This document shows, one piece after another, positions 19,201 through 27,266 of a DNA stretch of 58,361 nucleotides (its first letter is position 1; the number at the start of each line of letters is the position of its first letter). Below the pieces are notes generated by a model that saw nothing but the letters and a program-made list of their open reading frames with translations, made no database searches and was not told where the DNA came from. The stretch spans positions 1-58,361 of the forward strand of contig NZ_JAIKLE010000042.1 of assembly GCF_022267315.1 (NCBI RefSeq). Reading direction: 5' to 3'. The position numbers and the translations under genes are program-made. This DNA comes from Maribellus maritimus. Lineage in GTDB: Bacteria; Bacteroidota; Bacteroidia; Bacteroidales; Prolixibacteraceae.

Positions 19201-19479
19201 GACTCATACCCTGACACCCATATGATTTGGAACGCAGCCTACATTAGGGGGCAGACGGCTTCAATAGGTTATACCGTTCGTGGAAACCTTGGTAGTATTG
19301 ATAGATTGAGAGTTTTTGCCACCGCAGATAATTTCTTTTTGTGGACCGCAGTTGAACTTCCAGCTTATGATCCTGAAGGTAGTGCTATACAGAAAATTAA
19401 TACCAGGGTTCCAAATATTGATAAGTATATGCATCCGGTTCCTACAACTCTCAGCTTGGGCGTTAATGTTACTTTCTAA
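16225..19479 (+). CDS. SusC-like TonB-dependent transporter without STN domain (PUL D)
   Basis: A 1084-residue outer-membrane transporter. After an N-terminal extension with a second Met (LIMNLT) and the signal peptide comes directly the carboxypeptidase-D regulatory-like domain (ITGKITDNNGEVVPGATIVE, about 70 on). The STN domain present in the other four SusC proteins is absent, and no sigma/FecR pair precedes it, so control must come from elsewhere. Then come EEVVAIGYGTMKKSDLTGSV, the plug with DASATAIYGTRGANGV, and the barrel ending in LGVNVTF. The plug and C-terminal region resemble those of the SusC at 48076 (NVGQAL, AEDRxxVNG, RYDSYPDTHM), suggesting related ligands. susD follows after 17 bases. 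Confidence 0.95.
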   Translation: MKKLKIYSFSASGKGRKLILIMNLTVISLLLGFMQVLGNDLYPGESENTTKTKSELTFDQQTITGKITDNNGEVVPGATIVEKGTSNGTVSDADGNYSIVPQSSSPVLVFSFVGMISQEIPVSDRSQINVTLEADYIGIEEVVAIGYGTMKKSDLTGSVESVTPEELVDRPVINVGQALQNKVAGVQVIRQAAGDPGGRPQIRIRGTNSINTSPDPLFVVDGIVGVVNALENLDPEDIESMDILKDASATAIYGTRGANGVIIITTKRGKAGDVTVNYNGSASIGFKTRNNYVVNADQFMYEYEQAFNNTPKFGTLISTKDFRGPNAAGLSWSDMPYLFEQVPKDSYLPGLNFQGNDGNYYKPRFNTILEDEVFRKAFSHKHHINVSGGTEKGRYSLALGSSNVESLLKESYNNRLNARVTLDIEITKWLDLSANISYARTKRDRMSSDLMRNTSEFFAILPAYRYPDDPTIYGDYAGTFAIARDFNVGENRPGSTFMLDQDEGYYLNDEFTGALELNVQITPDLTFKTNLSVNNENESQRWYSGLYQGRSSGDARAEHRLWAYWQNENYFTYNKTLGNHTFNGMVGLSWSENTYDYGYARGRRFSSNFYQWNNLGAGSDTPEVSSANTRGALNSYFARVNYTYLDKYMLTATGRIDGSSKFGTNNKYAFFPSVGLAWRISQEGFIADSETISNLKLRLSAGQTGNQEVGNFITQTYISNANVLLAGGYQSGLYPGSTGNNDLKWETTTQYNIGVDLGLIGNRINLSVDWYDKKTTDMLFNLPLPQSTTTGNAYVNFGSVKNTGIEFTLNTVNFQQTNFKWETRFTIASNKNEITELGPTGADIYVDTGAGNGTSVYRVGEPIGSFFGLNRMGTWGTDEAVEAARYGKVPGDLKFEDVNNDGKIELLTDGDVIGHSYPEFYGGLNNTFTYKNFDASIDIQFVGGVDKAIVHESAEDRQFVNGMMNTTLDAWRPDHQETMIAQLRAGNAGARYDSYPDTHMIWNAAYIRGQTASIGYTVRGNLGSIDRLRVFATADNFFLWTAVELPAYDPEGSAIQKINTRVPNIDKYMHPVPTTLSLGVNVTF

Positions 19480-19496
19480 CTTTAAAACTTTTTATA

Positions 19497-21113
19497 ATGA
19501 AATACAAATTAAAAAACAAAATAGCACTAAGATTCACTATGATTTTGGTGACATTCTTGATAGCGTTTAGTGGTTGCGAGAAATTTCTGGAGGAAGTGCC
19601 TACAGGAGATCTAACCACTGCAGCAGATCTAACGGATCAAGCATTTGCCGAACCTTTTACAATTGGACCTTATCGACGGTTGCAAGACTGGACCAGTGGT
19701 GCAGGAGACTGGGGAAATAATATTCCCTCTACAATTGAGTACCCCACTGGTGGGGCGTACACAACTGAGCCACACGTTCAATTTGACAAATTTATGACCA
19801 ACCAGGTAACAGGTAGTTTACTCGACGATTACAATAATCCGTGGTTTTATTGGTATTCAGGTATACAAGACTGCAACCTTTCTATCCAACAACTTCCTTT
19901 AATTAATTTGACTGAGCCAGCCCTTAATAGTGCTTTGGCGGAAGTACGTACCTTAAGGGCATTCTATTATTTTTGTATTGTACGCTACTGGGGCGATGCT
20001 ATTCTTTTAACAGAACCAGTAACAGATGTATGGGCAACAGAGATGCCCCGTACCAGTCTAAAAACAATTTATGATGAAATAATTATTCCTGACCTTGAAT
20101 TCGCAGTTGCAAATCTTTCGGCAGGCAGATCAACAGATGGTCGCGTAACACAAGACGTTGCAAGAGCAATTCTGGCAGATGTTTACATGACCGTTGCCGG
20201 TTATCCTTACCAGGAAGTGGCGACCAACCCGGGGACCGATTGGTGTGGTACAGGGGCATGGTCAATGACCGAATATCCGGTTGCCAGTGGCGTTGAATTT
20301 TTGCAAAAGGCACAAACACAACTTAACGCGTTATATGGTGGCGAATATACATTGGGAACCTATGACGATTTGCACGATCCGGTTATGAACAACCAGGGGG
20401 AAGCAATATTTCAGGTGCAGTATGACAGGTCACTCAGAGGTAATGGTGTTATGCAACCATCTCTTCCTTTTTTAAGTGCGATTTCCGTATCGGAAGAAAA
20501 CGGTACATTTACTCCATGGGTAGGATATTACAATTCCTATTCTGATGATGACCTTCGAAAACAAGAACGTCAGTTTTTCTTCACATGGGATACTAAAGCT
20601 CTGATTCCAGATGATACCGTTCATTTCGATGTTCCACATTTATATAAACAATACGTATATGAGGCTGTTAAAACAACTTATGGCTCAGGTCTGAACTGGA
20701 CACATTACAGGTATGGTGAGATATTGCTGATGCTTACAGAAGTAAACTGGGCGCTGAAACAATTGGGCCAATCTGTATCCGATGACGATATCATAAAAGG
20801 AATTAACGAAGTAAGGGAAAGAGCATTACTTGAGCCTTACACAGCAAGTGAGGTTGGTCTGAAAGAAATCTTGGCTGAAAGGGCATATGAATTGATATTT
20901 GAGAATAAAATGCTTTGGGATCAGCGTCGTACAAGAAAATGCGTTGTATATGGCGATGGCGAAATTTCGGCTATTCAAAACTTCGTCGGTCATCAGCCAG
21001 CAATTTTCAACTTTGCTTTTGGTCCCCAGCATTTATTATCACCCATTGGTGGTAATGAAATTGCCAGAAATGGGTTAATGACACAGAATTATCAGTATTT
21101 GCCTACAAATTAA
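19497..21113 (+). CDS. SusD-family glycan-binding lipoprotein (PUL D)
   Basis: A 538-residue lipoprotein (lipobox ends at Cys27, FSGC), the partner of the SusC directly upstream. SusD landmarks are EVRTLRAFYYFCIVRYWGD, THYRYGEILLMLTEVNW and RAYELIFENKMLWDQRR. The N-terminal region (GDWGNNIPSTIEYPTGG) resembles that of the SusD at 51475, matching the similarity of their SusC partners. It is followed after 37 bases by a small lipoprotein that may belong to the same surface complex. Confidence 0.95.
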   Translation: MKYKLKNKIALRFTMILVTFLIAFSGCEKFLEEVPTGDLTTAADLTDQAFAEPFTIGPYRRLQDWTSGAGDWGNNIPSTIEYPTGGAYTTEPHVQFDKFMTNQVTGSLLDDYNNPWFYWYSGIQDCNLSIQQLPLINLTEPALNSALAEVRTLRAFYYFCIVRYWGDAILLTEPVTDVWATEMPRTSLKTIYDEIIIPDLEFAVANLSAGRSTDGRVTQDVARAILADVYMTVAGYPYQEVATNPGTDWCGTGAWSMTEYPVASGVEFLQKAQTQLNALYGGEYTLGTYDDLHDPVMNNQGEAIFQVQYDRSLRGNGVMQPSLPFLSAISVSEENGTFTPWVGYYNSYSDDDLRKQERQFFFTWDTKALIPDDTVHFDVPHLYKQYVYEAVKTTYGSGLNWTHYRYGEILLMLTEVNWALKQLGQSVSDDDIIKGINEVRERALLEPYTASEVGLKEILAERAYELIFENKMLWDQRRTRKCVVYGDGEISAIQNFVGHQPAIFNFAFGPQHLLSPIGGNEIARNGLMTQNYQYLPTN

Positions 21114-21150
21114 TAAGTATCACTTTTTATAATTACTTAATTTGAAAAAT

Positions 21151-21603
21151 ATGAAAACAAAAATTATCATATCACTGTCATTAATCGTTGCAACAGCACT
21201 GATGATGAGTTGTACCGACCAGCCGTATTATGACATACCCTACGATGAAAATGGTAATGTATACATTACCGAAATCTCCGAAGTAACAAGCGATGGAGTC
21301 ACCACCGCGGATGACTCTTTTACCATCAATTGTTATTTTCCAAATGCAAAATCGGGAGATACAATGGTCTCAACAGTTTTAAAACGCCAGGTGCCTTCAT
21401 GGGACCCGGGTGGTGCTGAACAACTGTTACCTTTGGCAGGGACTGAAAAAAGCATCACAGTAGGTAGCGACTTTAAAACTTCTGTAACTTATACTAGAAC
21501 CGAAGCTCAGCTTATGGAAGCAGGTGATGCCATAACCGTAGTATTTTCCGGAGCAACCGATTCCGGAATTATTGAAATTACACTAAGACAAGCCAGCGAA
21601 TAA
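21151..21603 (+). CDS. Small surface lipoprotein of PUL D
   Basis: A 150-residue lipoprotein with lipobox MMSC (Cys21). The ATG at 21151 is preferred to an in-frame TTG at 21142 because it starts the lipid signal cleanly. The mature part looks like a single beta-sandwich domain, with alternating polar and hydrophobic strands and no catalytic motif. In position (third gene after susC and susD) it corresponds to accessory surface glycan-binding proteins, and that role is inferred from position only. It is the last gene of PUL D; a strong terminator follows at 21631. Confidence 0.75.
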   Translation: MKTKIIISLSLIVATALMMSCTDQPYYDIPYDENGNVYITEISEVTSDGVTTADDSFTINCYFPNAKSGDTMVSTVLKRQVPSWDPGGAEQLLPLAGTEKSITVGSDFKTSVTYTRTEAQLMEAGDAITVVFSGATDSGIIEITLRQASE

Positions 21604-21630
21604 CAACATTGTCTGGAATCCTTGATTAAC

Positions 21631-21664
21631 AAAAGGCCACTTCACTTGAGGTGGCCTTTTTTTT
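21631..21664 (+). terminator. Rho-independent terminator after PUL D
   Basis: AAAAGGCCAC (21631-21640) pairs with GTGGCCTTTT (21651-21660), with a TTCACTTGAG loop, followed by more Ts. It ends the susC-susD-lipoprotein operon. Confidence 0.9.
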
Positions 21665-21765
21665 GAAATCTTAACTGAATTACATCTAAAACACAATCGA
21701 CTAAAAATGTGAACAAAAACCGATAGCTTTCTCAATTCACTATTTGGTGTCACAATCTTAAGCAG

Positions 21766-21840
21766 TCTCTCCGTCATTCCAAATTCCGAAATGAATCTGG
21801 AATGACGGAGAGATGCCGAAACAAGTTCAGCATAACATGC
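21766..21840. repeat. Dispersed palindromic repeat (CCGTCATTCC type)
   Basis: TCTCTCCGTCATTCCA (21766-21781) is a perfect 16-base inverted match to 21798-21813, and the sequence after it (CCGAAACAAGTTCAGCAT) belongs to the same kind of element. Such CGTCATTCC/GGAATGACG palindromes are scattered in many Bacteroidota intergenic regions. The 86-codon minus-strand frame across it is a by-product, not a gene. Confidence 0.75.
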
Positions 21841-21966
21841 CATGGTTGCAATCCTGATATGACATTGGTCGCATTTTAATTACCGAGTAATATAAATTAT
21901 AGTAATAAAACAAAATACATACGAAACATTTTCTTTTCAAAATATCTTACCGCACTAAAAAGAGTT

Positions 21967-21997
21967 CTTGCTAAATATTCGTCATTTGTTAATTTTG
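21967..21997 (+). promoter_or_regulatory. Housekeeping promoter of the PUL E sigma gene
   Basis: CTTG at 21967-21970 (-33) and TAATTTTG at 21990-21997 (-7, consensus TAnnTTTG) are separated by 19 bases, the expected spacing for Bacteroidota sigma-A promoters. Transcription should start near 22004, so the sigma gene's coding start must lie downstream, favouring the TTG at 22016. Confidence 0.6.
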
Positions 21998-22015
21998 CTC
22001 AAAACTACCGCCCTA

Positions 22016-22600
22016 TTGAAAAGCGTTGAGAAAAATAGTGACAAACAGTTAATTTCAAAATTGAAGTCGGGTAACATTTTAGCATTCAATCAATTTTTTG
22101 ACATTTACAGTTCAAAACTGTTCTATTTTGCTAAAGGATACCTGAAATCAGTGGAAGAATCAGAAGAGTTGGTGCAGGAAGTATTTACAACTATTTGGGA
22201 GAAACGAGGGCAACTAAAAGAAGAGAGCTCGTTTAAAGCGTATATATTTACCATTGCTTTCAATATTATAAAAAAACATTTCAGAGAAAAGGCACAGTTT
22301 CGGAAATTTGCTGATAATGAATTATTAAGTGAGGCAACAATTGAAACCACCCAACAAATCGACTATAATTCGCTAAAAGATTACATTCTTGAGTTGACAA
22401 AATCCCTTCCTGAAAAACGCCGTGAAGTTTTTATCAAAAGCAGATTTGAAGGACACAGCAATAAAGAAATAGCTGATGAACTGGGGCTTTCAAAAAAAAC
22501 AATTGAAAATCACCTAAATCTTGCTTTAAAAGAAATCAGGAATAAAATAGAAAACAAAAAACTACCTGTTATCTTGTTTTTCTTTATGTTCATAAAATAA
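22016..22600 (+). CDS. ECF sigma factor of PUL E
   Basis: A FecI-like ECF sigma factor of about 194 residues. Region 2 contains YLKSVEESEELVQEVFTTIW, and region 4 contains NKEIADELGLSKKTIENHLN (helix-turn-helix). The open frame extends back to a TTG at 21968 with no ATG, but a well-spaced promoter sits at 21967-21997, so the TTG at 22016 (KSVEKNSDKQ) is the more likely start. It should activate the fecR-susC-susD genes that follow. The next gene, its anti-sigma, begins 88 bases downstream. Confidence 0.88.
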   Translation: MKSVEKNSDKQLISKLKSGNILAFNQFFDIYSSKLFYFAKGYLKSVEESEELVQEVFTTIWEKRGQLKEESSFKAYIFTIAFNIIKKHFREKAQFRKFADNELLSEATIETTQQIDYNSLKDYILELTKSLPEKRREVFIKSRFEGHSNKEIADELGLSKKTIENHLNLALKEIRNKIENKKLPVILFFFMFIK

Positions 22601-22634
22601 ATTCAGAGAAATATTCATTTTTTTCGAATTTGTT

Positions 22635-22657
22635 TGGGTGCAAAATTGCATTTGTGG
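22635..22657 (+). promoter_or_regulatory. Weak ECF-type promoter candidate (PUL E)
   Basis: TGGGTG at 22635-22640 followed 13 bases later by GTGG sits where PULs F and G have AGGGTA-N14-CGTC. The match is poor, and it is included mainly because of its identical position between sigma and fecR. Confidence 0.2.
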
Positions 22658-22688
22658 ATATTACCATTAACAACATCTTCAAAAATTG

Positions 22689-23687
22689 ATGAAAAAAAAA
22701 GAAATATCAGACCTGGAAATCTATTTTCAAAATAAAGAATCAAACAGCAGTTGGATTGAGGACCTTTTTGAAGATGAAACCAATGAGCCTGATTTAAAAC
22801 AGCAGTTCAATAAAAAATGGATTGAAACCGTCAACAGGCCAACTCCTGAGATTGACTTAAAACATATTCTTTATAAAATTCACTTCGATATTAATACCAA
22901 AGAAAAAGATACACAGATTTCAGTATCCAGACGTCTGTACAATCAAATCTCAAAAGTTGCTGTAATACTATTGCTTCCATTGCTGGGCTTAGGTATTTTT
23001 CTGACAATAAAATACTGGAATGAAACACCGCAGTTTTCTGAAATCATTGCCCCAAAAGGCGAAAAGGTTCAGTTTGTATTACCCGACGGATCAACGGGTT
23101 ACTTAAATTCGGGGTCGACACTGAAATATGCTTACCCTTTTTCAAAGAAAAGGCGCGTTGAATTAAACGGGGAAGGTTTTTTTACTGTTGTGCACGATAA
23201 AAATACATTTACAGTTCAGGTCCAAGATATGAAAGTGGAAGTTCACGGAACACGATTTAACGTTTGCGCATACGATGATGATCCCGAAATTGTCACGACC
23301 CTCGAAGAAGGAAGTGTCTCGGTTATCAGGGATATGGATGGAAAAGAAATAAAAATTACTCCCGGACAGCAAGCTGTTTTTAACAAAAAAACCCATAAAA
23401 TTAAAAACAAAAAGGTAGATGTGGATCTCTATGTTTCATGGAAAGACAATATGCTTAGATTTCAAAATGCTCCTTTTGCTGATGTGGTAAAAAAAATGGA
23501 GCGCTGGTATGATATAAAAATCGTGTTGGACGACAAACTAAAATACACCCAGCGTTACACGATGACCATAAAAACGGAAAGCCTTCGGGAAATGCTTAAC
23601 CTGATGACTGTTACCACTCCCATGAAATATGAAATAAAGGAAGACATTGTTTATATAACTTTAAAAAATAGTATGCCAATGAAATAA
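22689..23687 (+). CDS. FecR-family anti-sigma factor of PUL E
   Basis: A 332-residue inner-membrane anti-sigma factor. The ATG at 22689 is used rather than the TTG three bases upstream. There is an N-terminal cytoplasmic part (about 1-90), one transmembrane segment (about 96-116, VILLLPLLGLGIFL), a FecR domain (KGEKVQFVLPDGSTGYLNSG, VEVHGTRFNVCAY), and a C-terminal DUF4974-like domain (FADVVKKMERWYDIKI onward). It probably pairs with the sigma factor upstream and with the STN domain of the SusC encoded 119 bases downstream. Confidence 0.92.
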   Translation: MKKKEISDLEIYFQNKESNSSWIEDLFEDETNEPDLKQQFNKKWIETVNRPTPEIDLKHILYKIHFDINTKEKDTQISVSRRLYNQISKVAVILLLPLLGLGIFLTIKYWNETPQFSEIIAPKGEKVQFVLPDGSTGYLNSGSTLKYAYPFSKKRRVELNGEGFFTVVHDKNTFTVQVQDMKVEVHGTRFNVCAYDDDPEIVTTLEEGSVSVIRDMDGKEIKITPGQQAVFNKKTHKIKNKKVDVDLYVSWKDNMLRFQNAPFADVVKKMERWYDIKIVLDDKLKYTQRYTMTIKTESLREMLNLMTVTTPMKYEIKEDIVYITLKNSMPMK

Positions 23688-23705
23688 ACCTCTTATAAAA
23701 AAAGA

Positions 23706-23755
23706 AGGAAAGTGTTCCCGCACCTTCCTCCCGTTGTTCATGTTTCCGCATGAAC
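23706..23755 (+). promoter_or_regulatory. Two tandem hairpins in the susC leader (PUL E)
   Basis: Hairpin one (23706-23729) is AGGAAAGTG/CACCTTCCT with one mismatch and loop TTCCCG. Hairpin two (23736-23755) is a perfect GTTCATG/CATGAAC with loop TTTCCG. Hairpin one shares its sequence core (GAAAGTGTT..CGCACCTTC) with the leader of PUL F at 33905. Both lie between the fecR stop and susC start. Confidence 0.6.
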
Positions 23756-23806
23756 CTGAGACAATTTACCCCGAAAGGGAAAAGTATCACATAACATTAC
23801 AAACTT

Positions 23807-26800
23807 ATGAAAAAAAAATTGATGTTTTACCCGTGCAGGCGGGCTAAAAACCTGTGCAAATTAGTTCGAATTATGAAACTAACGATAACAATAATTCTGT
23901 TGGCACTAATACACGTAAATGCCTCGGTCTATTCTCAAACAAAATTGCTGAACCTAAAGATTGAGAAAACCTCAATCGAATCAGCTTTAAAAGAAATTGA
24001 GAACCAGAGTGAGTTTTTCTTTTTATATAATACCCAACAGATTGATGTAACAAAAAAAGTAGATATCGATGCTACTGACAAAACAATCGAAGATGTTTTG
24101 GAGACGATGTTAAAGGAAACCGATATTCATTATCTGATAAAAGACCGGCAAATTGTTTTATACAACGGGGATGTAAATTCATTAATCAATGCCATTGGAA
24201 AATCAGAGATTATCGGGCAACAACAAAATTCAGTTACCGGGACTGTGACAGATGATTTGGGACAACCCCTGCCCGGAGTAACGGTTAGGGTAAAAGGAAC
24301 TTCACTGGGAACAGTTACCGATGCAGATGGCTATTATACGATCAGTAACGTTAAGCCGGAGGATATTTTGGCATTTTCATTTGTTGGGATGAAAACAAAA
24401 GAAATAGAAATTGGAAATCAGGCAACGATTAATACAGCTTTGGAATTGGACGCTATTGGAATTGAAGAAGTAGTTGCTATAGGATATGGAACTCAAAAAA
24501 AGGTCAATGTGATTGGATCTGTTACGTCAGTTAGTGAAGAAGAATTAACTTCATCTCCGGTATCAAGAATTTCCAATGCTCTGGCAGGCAGGTTGCCGGG
24601 TGGAATCTTCATGCAGGATTCCGGCGAGCCTGGTAATGACGCTGCGACCATCAAAATAAGAGGAAATTCGACACTTGGCGATAATACCCCTCTTGTGGTG
24701 ATCGATGGAATTCCCGATCGCGATTTAAATTCTCTGCATCCTGAAGATATTGAAAGTGTTACTGTTTTAAAAGATGCTTCTGCCGGTATTTATGGTGCGA
24801 GAGCTGCCAATGGTGTTATTTTAATAACAACCAAAAAAGGTGAAATGAATAAACCTCCAAAGTTCGTTTACAATTTTTTTGAAGGTTTTCTCTCTCCAAC
24901 CAAACTACCTGAAATGGCAGATGCAGCAACATATGCAATGATGATAAGAGAAAACCAATCATACAGAAATGTAGATGAATCAAATATGATGTATTCGCTT
25001 GAAGATGTTGCCAAATTCGAATCCGGAGAATATCCGTGGACACATCCCAACACCGATTGGTTCGGCAAAGCTCTAAAAAATCACAGTACAACACGGCACC
25101 ACGGTATGTCAGTATCAGGTGGAACGAAAAACATCAGTTATTATAGTTCATTTGGTACACAACAGGACAATGGGATTTATACCAATTCGGCAACGTCATA
25201 TAAAAGATACAACCTGAAGGTAAATCTGGATATTAAAATAAATGATTATTTAAATGTTGGTATCAATATGGCGGGGGTTCAGGAAAACAGAATGTTTCCT
25301 ACAACATCTGCAAGCGACATTTTTTCAACTCTCGTAAGGATGTATCCGACCCAACATGCTCTGTTTCCAAATGGCTTACCCGGACCGGATTTGGAAAACG
25401 GAGACCAGCCAATGGTATCTGCATCTTCCGAAACCGGGTATGATGATGACAGGCGTTACCGAAGCAACAACATACTTTCAGCCAATTTAAAAATTCCATG
25501 GGTGAAAGGACTAACATTATCAGGTTACTATGCCTACGATAAATATGTGCAAAAACGAAAACTATTTCAGAAACCATGGACACTTTACAGTCTGGATGAA
25601 TCTTCTTATCTCACTGCAGGGAATACAGGTAAAGAGGATGGCTCAGCATTTTTGATTGGCACAACAAAGGGATATCCGGAACCAAGAGTTACAAATTATT
25701 CTGACCATTCAGAATCAAAAACGGCAAACATTAAATTGGATTATGTAAAAACCATTAACAATAACCACAATATCAGCGCCTTTATTTCTTACGAACAGAA
25801 TGAATATGACTTGAATGGTTTTAGTGCATTCCGCAGGTATTATCTAAGTGACAAACTTCCATATCTTTTTGCCGGTGGCGATGCAGAAAAAGATAACGAT
25901 GAGTGGGTAGAGCTGGATTCAAGAATGAATTATTTCGGACGATTTAGCTACAACTATAAAGAAAAATACCTGTTTCAGTTCAGTTTTCGCCGGGATGGAT
26001 CCTTGCGTTTCTCAAAAGAAGCCGGCCGCTGGGGAAACTTTCCATCTGTACTTGTAGGATGGAGACTTTCAGAAGAAAACTGGTGGCAAAATAAATTGGG
26101 CTTTATCGATCAATTTAAACTAAAGGCTTCCTGGGGACAAATGGGCAACGATCTTGTTGACGCATTTCAATACCTGGCAAGTTATGGGGTAACAACAGGT
26201 GCAGTATTAGGTACCGACAAAGAATATTATTCAGGCCTGATTCAATCCAATATCCCAAATCCAAATATTACCTGGGAAGTAGCCAATGTTTTTAATTTCG
26301 GTTGGGAATCCATATTTCTTGATAATAAAATGTCTTTTGATGTTGACTTCTTCTACGAACGAAGAAATAATATACTTGTCGAGAGAAATGCATCTGTTCC
26401 CGAATTTACCGGATTAGAGTTACCCGACGAAAATTTTGGAATTGTTGACAACCGGGGTTTTGAGGTACTTTTGGGATACTATAACAATATAGGAGAATTA
26501 AAATATAAGGTATCCGGGAATCTCGCTTTTGCAAGAAACAAAATTGTGGAATATGATGAACCAGAACGAAATGTACCATGGCAGGTTATGACCGGCTCTC
26601 CGCAGGGAACACATTTACTTTATCGTTCAATGGGAATTTTTAGAGATTGGGAGCAGGTTAATTCAATGCCCCACGTCACGGGTGCAAGGCCTGGAGATAT
26701 CATAATTCAGGACTATGATGATGATGGAGAAATCACAAACGATGACAGACAACTATTTCCGTTAACAACAACACCTGAACTAACTTTTGGGGCTTCTTTT

Positions 26801-27247
26801 AATTTGCAGTATAAAAACTGGGAGTTAAGTGGTCTTTTACAGGGACATGGAAGAGCTTTACGGGAAATTTATACAGATGAAAGAATTGGTACCGGTGGAA
26901 ACTACTTTCAATATGATGCCGAAGACAGGTGGACACCTGACAATATAGATGCTACAAAACCGAGGGCCTATGAAAGGGTCGAAGAATATTGGAGGAGTTC
27001 TTATGTTACTGATTACAACTTCGCTAACGTATCTTATCTGCGACTTAAGAACCTTCAATTAAATTATAATATTCCTTCGGATCTGGTTCGATCATTAAAA
27101 ATAATTTCGGGCGCTAAAATTTATTTATCAGGTCAGAATCTGTGGTTAATATATGCAGGAAATGAAATAATGGATCCGGAAGTATCCGGAATGTCCAGCT
27201 ATCCTATTATGAAGGTAATGTCAGTTGGTGCGCAAGTAACTTTCTAA
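23807..27247 (+). CDS. SusC-like TonB-dependent transporter with STN domain (PUL E)
   Basis: A 1146-residue outer-membrane transporter. It has an N-terminal extension and second Met (RIMKLT), a signal peptide, an STN domain (about 50-120, KIEKTSIESALKEIENQSEF), a carboxypeptidase-D regulatory-like domain (VTGTVTDDLGQPLPGVTVRV, about 143 on), EEVVAIGYGTQKK, a plug with DASAGIYGARAANGV, and a barrel ending in VGAQVTF. The STN domain ties it to the FecR/sigma pair upstream. Its plug and barrel differ clearly from those of the other four SusC proteins, so its ligand is probably different. susD follows after 19 bases. Confidence 0.96.
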   Translation: MKKKLMFYPCRRAKNLCKLVRIMKLTITIILLALIHVNASVYSQTKLLNLKIEKTSIESALKEIENQSEFFFLYNTQQIDVTKKVDIDATDKTIEDVLETMLKETDIHYLIKDRQIVLYNGDVNSLINAIGKSEIIGQQQNSVTGTVTDDLGQPLPGVTVRVKGTSLGTVTDADGYYTISNVKPEDILAFSFVGMKTKEIEIGNQATINTALELDAIGIEEVVAIGYGTQKKVNVIGSVTSVSEEELTSSPVSRISNALAGRLPGGIFMQDSGEPGNDAATIKIRGNSTLGDNTPLVVIDGIPDRDLNSLHPEDIESVTVLKDASAGIYGARAANGVILITTKKGEMNKPPKFVYNFFEGFLSPTKLPEMADAATYAMMIRENQSYRNVDESNMMYSLEDVAKFESGEYPWTHPNTDWFGKALKNHSTTRHHGMSVSGGTKNISYYSSFGTQQDNGIYTNSATSYKRYNLKVNLDIKINDYLNVGINMAGVQENRMFPTTSASDIFSTLVRMYPTQHALFPNGLPGPDLENGDQPMVSASSETGYDDDRRYRSNNILSANLKIPWVKGLTLSGYYAYDKYVQKRKLFQKPWTLYSLDESSYLTAGNTGKEDGSAFLIGTTKGYPEPRVTNYSDHSESKTANIKLDYVKTINNNHNISAFISYEQNEYDLNGFSAFRRYYLSDKLPYLFAGGDAEKDNDEWVELDSRMNYFGRFSYNYKEKYLFQFSFRRDGSLRFSKEAGRWGNFPSVLVGWRLSEENWWQNKLGFIDQFKLKASWGQMGNDLVDAFQYLASYGVTTGAVLGTDKEYYSGLIQSNIPNPNITWEVANVFNFGWESIFLDNKMSFDVDFFYERRNNILVERNASVPEFTGLELPDENFGIVDNRGFEVLLGYYNNIGELKYKVSGNLAFARNKIVEYDEPERNVPWQVMTGSPQGTHLLYRSMGIFRDWEQVNSMPHVTGARPGDIIIQDYDDDGEITNDDRQLFPLTTTPELTFGASFNLQYKNWELSGLLQGHGRALREIYTDERIGTGGNYFQYDAEDRWTPDNIDATKPRAYERVEEYWRSSYVTDYNFANVSYLRLKNLQLNYNIPSDLVRSLKIISGAKIYLSGQNLWLIYAGNEIMDPEVSGMSSYPIMKVMSVGAQVTF

Positions 27248-27266
27248 TTAACTAAATCTGAAAAAA

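Noticed and set aside
21583..21843. 86-codon minus-strand frame
   Set aside because: It runs across a terminator and a dispersed CGTCATTCC palindrome; peptides of the AELVSAS type are common by-products of this repeat.
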